NCBI GenBank assembly: GCA_051881635.1
Contig: JBJEQG010000134.1
Location: 1 to 10,898, forward strand
Direction: 5' to 3'
From: JBJEQG01 sp051881635
GTDB taxonomy: Bacteria; Bacillota; Clostridia; Oscillospirales; Acutalibacteraceae
DNA length: 10,898 nucleotides
Position numbers and translations under genes: made by a program. Positions 5,906 through 10,898 of the stretch are shown here, in pieces (positions within the stretch are counted from its first letter, which is position 1; every line of letters starts with the position of its first letter). The notes under the pieces were generated by a model that did no database searches, was not told the origin of the DNA, and saw only the letters and a list, made by a program, of their open reading frames with translations.

Positions 5906-7609
5906 ATGACAACACAAGCGGTATGGTTTCTAATTGGTGCCGCCCTTGTTTTCTTCATGCAGTGCGGATTTGCTATGGTAGAAACGGGTTTCACCAGAGC
6001 AAAAAATGCCGGCAACATTATCATGAAAAACCTTATGGACTTCTGTATCGGTACAGTTGTATTTGTTCTGTTAGGTTTTGGTTTGCTGTTCGGTGAAGAC
6101 ACATTATTTGGTCTTGTTGGTATTCCGAATATTGATATTTTCAATAATTGGGAAAATTTCGATTGGGCAAATTTCGTATTTAACCTCGTATTCTGTGCAA
6201 CAACAGCAACAATCGTTTCCGGTGCCGTTGCAGAGCGTACAAAGTTCAGTGCTTACTGTATTTACAGTGCCGTAATCAGTGCCGTTATCTATCCGGTTGA
6301 AGCACACTGGATTTGGGGCGGCGGCTGGCTTGCAAAGCTCGGTTTTGTTGATTTCGCCGGTTCCTGTGCAATCCACATGGTTGGCGGTATCTCCGCTTTA
6401 ATCGGTGCAATCATTCTCGGACCCCGTATCGGTAAATTTGTTAAAGACAAAAAGACAGGCAAAGTTACACCGAAAGCTATTCCCGGTCACAGCTTAACAC
6501 TTGGTGCTTTGGGTGTGTTCATTCTTTGGTTTGGTTGGTACGGCTTTAACGGTGCGGCTGCAAACAGTGATGCACACCTGGCTCAGATTTTTGTTACAAC
6601 AACAATCGCACCTGCGGTTGCAACCTGTGTAACAATGGCAATCACATGGATTAAACATGGCAAGCCCGATGTTTCAATGTCTTTGAATGGTTCTCTGGCA
6701 GGTTTGGTTGCAATCACAGCACCTTGTGCTGATGTTGATGCAATCGGTGCAGTTGTTATCGGTGCAGTAGCCGGTGCATTGGTAGTATTCGGCGTATGGC
6801 TTTTGGATTATGTTTTGAAGGTTGATGACCCGGTTGGTGCTGTTGCAGTTCATATGTTTAACGGTATTTGGGGTACAATCGCAGTTGGTCTTTTCGCAAA
6901 CGGCAAAGGTCAGGACGGTATTACAGGTTTGTTCTATGGCGGCGGTTTCCAACAGTTGGGTATTCAGTTATTGGGTATGTTCTCCGTTATCGCATGGACA
7001 GTTGTAACAGTTACGGTTCTTTTCCTCATTATCAAACACACAATCGGTCTTAGAGCGTCAAGAGATGAAGAAATGCGTGGACTTGACCTCACAGAGCATG
7101 GTATCGCAAATGCTTATGCTGACTTTATGCCGAATGTACCGTCTGTACTCAGCGGTTCAAGCAAGGGCAGCAGCAAAGATGACAAGAAAGTTCCGGCAGA
7201 TGTTGCCGTACCTGTACAGCTTGCAACATCTAAGAAAGCCACAGCGTCTGATGTTAAGTTAACAAAGATTGACATTATCTTGAAGCAGAGCAAGTTTGAA
7301 GACTTGAAGAATGCTTTGAATGACATTGGTATCACAGGTATGACGGTAACACAGGTTCTCGGCTGCGGTGTACAAAAGGGTAAGACGGAATATTATCGTG
7401 GCGTTGAGGTTGAGATGAACCTCCTGCCGAAAGTTCAGGTTGAGCTTGTTGTCAGCAAAGTACCGGTTAAGACTGTTATCGACACAGCAGTTAAGACATT
7501 GTACACAGGCCATATCGGTGACGGTAAAATCTTCATCTATGATGTTGAAGATGTTGTCAAGGTAAGAACAGGAGAAACAGGTTATGCTGCACTCCAAGAT
7601 GAAGAATAA
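5906..7609 (+). CDS. amtB: Ammonium channel Amt with fused C-terminal PII (GlnK-like) domain
   Basis: This 567-aa protein has two parts. Residues 1 to about 385 are a complete Amt/MEP/Rh channel with multiple membrane helices and no obvious cleavable signal peptide. Family motifs include MQCGFAMVETG at 18-28, EAHWIWGGGWL at 132-142, DFAGSCAIHMVGG at 149-161 with pore histidine H157, and DPVGAVAVHMFNGIWGT at 308-324 with pore histidine H316. After a charged tail and a Ser/Lys/Ala-rich linker (about 415-450), residues 452-560 are a PII protein: KIDIILKQSKFEDLKNAL, the T-loop GCGVQKGKTEYYRG at 486-499, the B-loop TGHIGDGKIF at 534-543 and the C-loop RTGE at 554-557. Free GlnK normally plugs AmtB by its T-loop; here the sensor is tethered. 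Q490 matches GlnB Q39 (2-oxoglutarate site), but the uridylylation tyrosine Y51 is V502, so control should be by ATP/ADP/2-oxoglutarate alone. Expression appears to be attenuated by its leader. Confidence 0.95.
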   Translation: MTTQAVWFLIGAALVFFMQCGFAMVETGFTRAKNAGNIIMKNLMDFCIGTVVFVLLGFGLLFGEDTLFGLVGIPNIDIFNNWENFDWANFVFNLVFCATTATIVSGAVAERTKFSAYCIYSAVISAVIYPVEAHWIWGGGWLAKLGFVDFAGSCAIHMVGGISALIGAIILGPRIGKFVKDKKTGKVTPKAIPGHSLTLGALGVFILWFGWYGFNGAAANSDAHLAQIFVTTTIAPAVATCVTMAITWIKHGKPDVSMSLNGSLAGLVAITAPCADVDAIGAVVIGAVAGALVVFGVWLLDYVLKVDDPVGAVAVHMFNGIWGTIAVGLFANGKGQDGITGLFYGGGFQQLGIQLLGMFSVIAWTVVTVTVLFLIIKHTIGLRASRDEEMRGLDLTEHGIANAYADFMPNVPSVLSGSSKGSSKDDKKVPADVAVPVQLATSKKATASDVKLTKIDIILKQSKFEDLKNALNDIGITGMTVTQVLGCGVQKGKTEYYRGVEVEMNLLPKVQVELVVSKVPVKTVIDTAVKTLYTGHIGDGKIFIYDVEDVVKVRTGETGYAALQDEE

Positions 7610-7643
7610 TCAGAGATAGGGGTCTGGTTATTCCCAAAAAGGG

Positions 7644-7672
7644 TTATTTAAATAAGGAAGGGTATTTAAATA
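7644..7672. repeat. Two AT-rich palindromes after the ammonium transporter gene
   Basis: TTATTTAAATAA (7644-7655) and TATTTAAATA (7663-7672) are perfect palindromes, each preceded by GGG, with a period of about 20 bases. They lie between the stop codon and the terminator. Function is unknown. Confidence 0.5.
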
Positions 7673-7675
7673 CAG

Positions 7676-7721
7676 TTCGCCCGAAAAGCAAAAGGGGATT
7701 GCTTTTCGGGCGAATTTTTTT
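7676..7721 (+). terminator. Very strong intrinsic terminator of the ammonium transporter gene
   Basis: A perfect 16-bp stem, TTCGCCCGAAAAGCAA (7676-7691) with its complement at 7699-7714, loop AAGGGGA and a run of seven T at 7715-7721. Confidence 0.95.
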
Positions 7722-7740
7722 GTCCTGAAACGGCAAATTT

Positions 7741-7840
7741 NNNNNNNNNNNNNNNNNNNNNNNNNNNNNNNNNNNNNNNNNNNNNNNNNNNNNNNNNNNN
7801 NNNNNNNNNNNNNNNNNNNNNNNNNNNNNNNNNNNNNNNN
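7741..7840. other. Assembly gap of 100 N
   Basis: Exactly 100 N is the conventional placeholder for a scaffold gap of unknown size. The true distance between the nitrogen block and the regulator gene, and whether anything lies between them, cannot be read here. The promoter of the regulator gene probably lies within it. Confidence 0.97.
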
Positions 7841-7847
7841 GTGGGGT

Positions 7848-7864
7848 GCGGGGCAAAGCCCCGC
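7848..7864. repeat. GC-rich hairpin at the gap edge
   Basis: GCGGGGC (7848-7854) and GCCCCGC (7858-7864) form a perfect 7-bp stem around AAA, 6 bases before the GGAGG ribosome site of the next gene. It has no T tail. Its style resembles the hairpins after that gene, so it may be the end of a dispersed intergenic repeat that broke the assembly; this is inference. Confidence 0.45.
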
Positions 7865-7881
7865 CATAAGGGAGGAAAGAT

Positions 7882-9240
7882 ATGATTTTTGATTTGGTGC
7901 AGTTGAACAGGAAATCGGAAATGCCGTTGTACAGACAGCTTTATGAGGCGTTTCGTGAAGCGATAGAAACAGGGCAAATGCCTTATGGAGTAAAATTGCC
8001 GTCCATACGGAAATTGTCGGAGGATTTGAAACTCAGCCGCACAACGGTTGAAACGGCTTATCAGCAGCTTTGTGTGGAGGGCTATATCGAAAGCGTACCG
8101 CAAAGCGGATACTATGTACAAGCCCGCATAAAAAAAATATATAATGCGGAAGAAAACCGCAAAAGTGTTGCCACTGTTCAAGACAGGAAAATTTCATACC
8201 GTTATAATCTCGGCAGTGATTGTATTGATGCCTCAGCCCCCGATATTAAATTATGGAGAAGTTATATCAAAGGGGCATTAAAACGGGAAAAGGATTTGAT
8301 TTCCTATGGTGAACCGCAGGGCGAAAGCGTTTTGCGTGAACAATTAGCGATTTATGGAAACGGGGCGAGGGGACTTCATGCCGACAGCCGCAACATTGTT
8401 ATCGGTGCGGGAACACAACCGCTTTTGTATCTTTTGGGCGGTTTGCTTTTACCATTCGGTAGAAAAATTGCAATGGAAAGCGGTGGCTTTGCAAGAGCCG
8501 AACAGGTTTTTGAGGATTGCGGCTATACAATCACCCATTGGAACAGTGATGATAATGATTTCATAAAAAATCTTTATGCGTCAGATGTTCGCATTATTTT
8601 CGTCAATCCGTCAGGTAATCTTCGCACAGGTCAGCCCATGAGAATGAACCGCCGCATTGAACTTTTGGAATGGGCAAGACAAACAAACGGTATCATTATT
8701 GAGGACGATTATAACGGGGAATTGCGTTATACCGCTCACCCAATTCCGGCTTTGCAGGCCTCAGATGAAAAGCGTGTTATTTATATCGGTTCATTCTCGA
8801 AATTGCTTTTGCCGTCTGTGCGTATCGGTTATATGGTTTTACCCGACAAACTGTTGGAAAGTTACCGCACAAAAATTCATGCCTATAATCAAACAGCGTC
8901 CAAAATCGAACAAACCGCTTTGGCGGAGTATATTCGTCAGGGGCATTTGGAACGCCGTTTACGGAAATTGCGGAAATTATACAACGAAAAATCCGAAATG
9001 CTTATATCCTGTCTGCAAAAGCGTTTTTCTTCATCTATGGATATAACTTTACACGAAACATCGTTGTATATAACGGTTTGTCTGCATGACACAAAGAAAG
9101 ATTTATGTGCGGCGGCACAGGCGGCAGGCGTGCGTGTATCGGAGGGAGAAAACAGCACAACAGTGCGGTTGGGTTTTGCGGGGATTGCCCTTGAAGACAT
9201 TTCCGCCGCCGTTGATACGCTCCGCCACGCATGGCAATGA
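7882..9240 (+). CDS. MocR-family (GntR wHTH plus aminotransferase-like domain) transcription regulator
   Basis: At 452 aa this has the usual size and two-part layout of MocR regulators such as PdxR, GabR and TauR. Residues about 15-80 are the GntR winged helix: LYRQLYEAFREAI, LPSIRKLSEDLKLSRTTVETA and the wing YIESVPQSGYYV. A linker leads to a fold-type I aminotransferase domain (about 115-452) with VIGAGTQPLLYLL at 173-185, IIEDDYNGELRY at 272-283 (cofactor residues D275 and Y277), the PLP-lysine motif GSFSKLLLPSVRIGY at 303-317 with K307, and R429 near the C-terminus at the usual carboxylate-binding position. These proteins act as cytosolic PLP-dependent sensors, not enzymes. The common PS-HQ-(Y/F)-P-T-G loop reads VNPSGNLRTG at 241-250, so the sensor pocket is atypical. 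Translation starts at ATG 7882 behind GGAGG at 7871-7875. The target is unknown; neither neighbour is an obvious PLP, GABA or taurine gene. Confidence 0.9.
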   Translation: MIFDLVQLNRKSEMPLYRQLYEAFREAIETGQMPYGVKLPSIRKLSEDLKLSRTTVETAYQQLCVEGYIESVPQSGYYVQARIKKIYNAEENRKSVATVQDRKISYRYNLGSDCIDASAPDIKLWRSYIKGALKREKDLISYGEPQGESVLREQLAIYGNGARGLHADSRNIVIGAGTQPLLYLLGGLLLPFGRKIAMESGGFARAEQVFEDCGYTITHWNSDDNDFIKNLYASDVRIIFVNPSGNLRTGQPMRMNRRIELLEWARQTNGIIIEDDYNGELRYTAHPIPALQASDEKRVIYIGSFSKLLLPSVRIGYMVLPDKLLESYRTKIHAYNQTASKIEQTALAEYIRQGHLERRLRKLRKLYNEKSEMLISCLQKRFSSSMDITLHETSLYITVCLHDTKKDLCAAAQAAGVRVSEGENSTTVRLGFAGIALEDISAAVDTLRHAWQ

Positions 9241-9242
9241 AG

Positions 9243-9289
9243 TCGGGGACTTTGTCCCCGAACCCCTGTAAGCCTTTTGAAAAAGGCTT
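9243..9289. repeat. Two adjacent hairpins resembling a dispersed intergenic repeat
   Basis: TCGGGGAC (9243-9250) pairs with GTCCCCGA (9254-9261) around TTT. AAGCCTTT (9270-9277) pairs with AAAGGCTT (9282-9289) around TGAA. They begin 2 bases after the regulator stop codon. Neither has a terminator tail. Paired compact hairpins of this type recur in intergenic regions of many clostridial genomes; that it is a multicopy element here is inference. Confidence 0.5.
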
Positions 9290-9318
9290 GACCGAAGATT
9301 AAATCATACCAAATATAA

Positions 9319-9360
9319 AAGCAAGGAAAGAACTTTATTTGTTCTCCCTTGCTTCTTTGT
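9319..9360. terminator. Bidirectional terminator between convergent genes
   Basis: AAGCAAGG plus AGAAC in 9319-9333 pair with GTTCT plus CCTTGCTT in 9341-9354 (8 bp, a small internal loop, then 5 bp) around TTTATTT. On the + strand it is followed by CTTTGTTTTT (9355-9364); on the - strand by TTTTATATTT. It sits between the + strand regulator and the - strand gene ending at 9373 and can serve both. Confidence 0.8.
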
Positions 9361-9372
9361 TTTTATGATATA

Positions 9373-10059
9373 TCAAAATCGCAGGCTTGTCACTTCTATT
9401 CGGCTGAAAATATTGGAATAACGGCTTTTTTGATTTGTCGGACACATAACGGCTATTTCAAAATAATCGTTCTCACAAATACGCACACGCAGAAAATAAG
9501 TCCATGCCGTTCCCTCATTGTCTGTTGTATCGTAAATGCAAACGACATCTTTGTTATCCGTCAGATAAACAGTGCTGTCAGTATATTGATTTTTCAGATA
9601 TTCAACCAAATTCATCGGCGTTACATTCCAAACGGGCATTGTCCCAATCATTAACGCCGCTTTTCCGTCCTCAGTCGCAAGACAAATGCCGTCCTCAGAC
9701 GGTCGGTCCTCCTGAACATAACAAAATATATCGGGAAAATAAACCCGAATACTTGTATCAGGTGTAACATACTTGATAGCTTCATTTTCAGCGTCCCAAT
9801 ACAGACTGTCGGGCAAAAGACTTTGAATATCAAAAGTGTTCTCCTTTTGGGAGGATTGAACAGACGGTTCGTTTGAGGTTTCTTTCGGAAATGTACTTTC
9901 AAAGGTGTCTGGTGTAAGTTCGGACGATACTGTTTCCGAAATCTGTGGTGTGATTGTTTCCTCTGCGGCGGGCATATCATGAGGAGAAACGGATTTGTCG
10001 CCCAAACACATCAATGCTATGGCGGTTACACAAATGATAGCTCCGACTGTTTCTTTCAT
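9373..10059 (-). CDS. Exported or membrane-anchored protein of unknown function
   Basis: I do not recognise this 228-aa protein. Residues 5-20 (VGAIICVTAIALMCLG) are a hydrophobic segment after MKET, fitting a signal peptide or N-terminal anchor. C18 is in a lipobox-like position, but the preceding residue is Met, so lipidation is doubtful. Residues about 25-75 are a Ser/Thr/Glu/Pro-rich linker without charged clusters, typical of a wall-spanning spacer. Residues about 80-228 look like a small compact domain with alternating strands (SIRVYFPDIFCYVQ, AALMIGTM, TAWTYFLRVRICENDYFEIAVMC, IFSRIEVTSLRF) and several cysteines (113, 126, 174, 195, 206). The strand pattern is reminiscent of PsbP-like secreted domains, but this is a guess. 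ATG at 10059 is preceded by GAGGTGAGGGG. It lies 113 bases downstream of another - strand membrane protein gene, perhaps co-transcribed. Confidence 0.8.
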   Translation of the reverse strand: MKETVGAIICVTAIALMCLGDKSVSPHDMPAAEETITPQISETVSSELTPDTFESTFPKETSNEPSVQSSQKENTFDIQSLLPDSLYWDAENEAIKYVTPDTSIRVYFPDIFCYVQEDRPSEDGICLATEDGKAALMIGTMPVWNVTPMNLVEYLKNQYTDSTVYLTDNKDVVCIYDTTDNEGTAWTYFLRVRICENDYFEIAVMCPTNQKSRYSNIFSRIEVTSLRF

Positions 10060-10097
10060 TTTCCCCTCACCTCTTGTCCCTATAATTTACAAAACAT

Positions 10098-10145
10098 TCG
10101 CCGCCTTGCAACACATTTATTATAAAATGTATTCAAAAGCGGCGA
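10098..10145. repeat. Long hairpin between the two - strand genes
   Basis: TCGCCGC (10098-10104) and GCGGCGA (10139-10145) close a 48-base stem-loop. Inside it, AACACATTT and AAATGTATT pair over 9 bp with one G-U around a 6-base loop. On the - strand the loop reads TATAAT, and a short T run (TGTTTTG) follows, so it could be a weak terminator for the upstream gene or hold a -10 for the downstream one. No -35 fits well. Confidence 0.6.
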
Positions 10146-10172
10146 GGATAGAACCGTTTTCTATATGTAAAA

Positions 10173-10898
10173 TTAAACCTCAGTATCTAAATCCACTTCA
10201 AAAATTTCTTCGCCGTTTTTATCTTCAAAAGATACCTTTGAGGGCTGTGAGGCGGAAGATGTCGATGAAGATGAAGAAGATGATGATGACGATGTACCGC
10301 TGCTTTGTTCGTTTTCTTTATTGTTCAATCCTGAAATCATGACATAAGCAATAACGCAAAGGGCAATCGCCAAAACAATCGGAATTAAAATAGCAAACTT
10401 GTTTTTGTTGGACTGTTTCGGCAGCTTTACAACATTTAAAGTCGGCTGTGGTAATGCCTTTCCGTCAAACTTCATCGGTTCTTCAACAAAGTCCGTTTTG
10501 CTTTGATATGCCGGATTTGACTCAACAGAACTTGTTTCGGCAGCACCCTGTTCAATCTGCTGTTTCAGGTTACGAACATATCTGTCCTCATCAAAGTTCG
10601 CATCACTGCGGCTTCTGCTTTCTTCATACGGCAATTCACGGAGGTTATCGTCACCTGTCGGATTGCTGTCTGCTGACAATTCAATCGGCTGTAAAGAAGT
10701 TTTGCGTCCGTTGACGGTTTCAGCCGCTGAGCCTCCAAAGTCCTGCGGATTTTTCGACCATTTCTTTTGTGCTGTCTGTGCAGGTCTTGCGGGTTCGGCT
10801 GTTTGTACAGGTTGAGCCGTTGGCTGTGCATAAGGTTGGGAAGTCGGCTGTTCAAATTCTTGCGGATTTTTCGACCATTGTCTTTGTACAGGTTGAGC
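10173..10898 (-). CDS. Single-pass membrane protein with Gln/Pro-rich repeats (C-terminal part, N-terminus beyond the window)
   Basis: The - strand frame is open from the window edge to TAA at 10173-10175, giving 241 residues; a TTG at 10679 is internal, since the repeat-bearing sequence continues in frame upstream. Visible residues 1-60 are rich in Gln, Pro, Ala and Thr and contain WSKNPQEF (8-15) and WSKNPQDF (47-54) plus AQPVQ (1-5 and 28-32). A charged stretch follows (about 75-125), then a membrane helix at about 168-190 (FAILIPIVLAIALCVIAYVM) with lysines just before it, then a run of ten serines (203-212) and an acidic end FEVDLDTEV. The Lys residues before the helix suggest the long N-terminal part is cytoplasmic and the Ser-rich tail outside. 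Clostridial proteins of this design often begin with a zinc ribbon, which cannot be checked here. The function is unknown. The 228-aa exported protein lies downstream on the same strand. Confidence 0.8.
   Translation of the reverse strand, partial: AQPVQRQWSKNPQEFEQPTSQPYAQPTAQPVQTAEPARPAQTAQKKWSKNPQDFGGSAAETVNGRKTSLQPIELSADSNPTGDDNLRELPYEESRSRSDANFDEDRYVRNLKQQIEQGAAETSSVESNPAYQSKTDFVEEPMKFDGKALPQPTLNVVKLPKQSNKNKFAILIPIVLAIALCVIAYVMISGLNNKENEQSSGTSSSSSSSSSSTSSASQPSKVSFEDKNGEEIFEVDLDTEV
10744..10898 (-). repeat. In-frame sequence repeats inside the Gln/Pro-rich region
   Basis: On the + strand, the 19-base TGCGGATTTTTCGACCATT occurs identically at 10744-10762 and 10861-10879 (117 bases, 39 codons apart). 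The 16-base TTTGTACAGGTTGAGC occurs at 10802-10817 and 10883-10898 (81 bases, 27 codons apart). Both offsets are multiples of three. The second copy reaches the window edge, so the array may continue. Confidence 0.85.

Noticed and set aside
5888..5907. TTG 5888 as the ammonium transporter start
   Set aside because: It lies in the terminator tail upstream of GGGAGG at 5893-5898; ATG 5906 is correctly spaced and gives the normal Amt N-terminus.
9349..9654. A + strand frame opposite the 228-aa exported protein
   Set aside because: The - strand frame has a signal-like segment, a ribosome site and a convergent terminator; the + frame has none of these.
1..10898. tRNA, rRNA, CRISPR arrays and insertion sequences
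   Set aside because: No cloverleaf, rRNA core, regularly spaced repeats, transposase frame or terminal inverted repeats were seen on either strand.

Overview
The window looks like the chromosome of an anaerobic Firmicute of class Clostridia, probably a Ruminococcus- or Oscillospiraceae-like gut or rumen bacterium. The support is moderate GC with strong GGAGG ribosome sites, low-GC intergenic regions, a type III glutamine synthetase, an ammonium channel with a fused PII domain, a NifS/NifU pair, and Ser/Gln/Pro-rich envelope-type proteins. The genus is inference. A run of exactly 100 N at 7741-7840 is an assembly gap, so the two flanks are joined by scaffolding, not by sequence.

Positions 1-3175 are a sulfur block on the + strand. 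It holds the 3' end of an O-acetylhomoserine sulfhydrylase (metY), cysteine synthase (cysK) starting 2 bases after it, and, after a terminator-like hairpin and a probable new promoter, a NifS/IscS cysteine desulfurase and an IscU/NifU-type scaffold. Together they describe sulfide fixation into homocysteine and cysteine, and withdrawal of cysteine sulfur for Fe-S clusters. A strong intrinsic terminator closes the block at 3219-3260.

Positions 3475-7721 are a nitrogen block on the + strand: glutamine synthetase III (glnN type, 697 aa) and an Amt channel fused to a C-terminal PII sensor domain (567 aa). Each gene has its own leader and terminator. The main discovery is that both leaders carry the same kind of RNA switch. 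A 5-bp hairpin with a hexaloop AAAGG(U/C) (A at loop position 1, G at position 4, the signature of ANTAR-protein targets) overlaps the 5' arm of an intrinsic terminator, so the two folds exclude each other. The stems differ in sequence while the loop is kept, which argues for selection. This predicts that an AmiR/NasR/EutV-type antiterminator, not encoded here, co-ordinates ammonium uptake and assimilation.

Positions 7882-9240, beyond the gap, encode a MocR-type GntR regulator with a PLP aminotransferase-like domain. It is followed by two back-to-back hairpins resembling a dispersed intergenic repeat and by a bidirectional terminator.

Positions 9373-10898 are on the - strand. They hold an unrecognised exported or membrane-anchored 228-aa protein and, upstream of it, the C-terminal 241 residues of a single-pass membrane protein. 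The latter has a Gln/Pro-rich repetitive region before its membrane helix and a poly-Ser run after it; its N-terminus lies outside the window.
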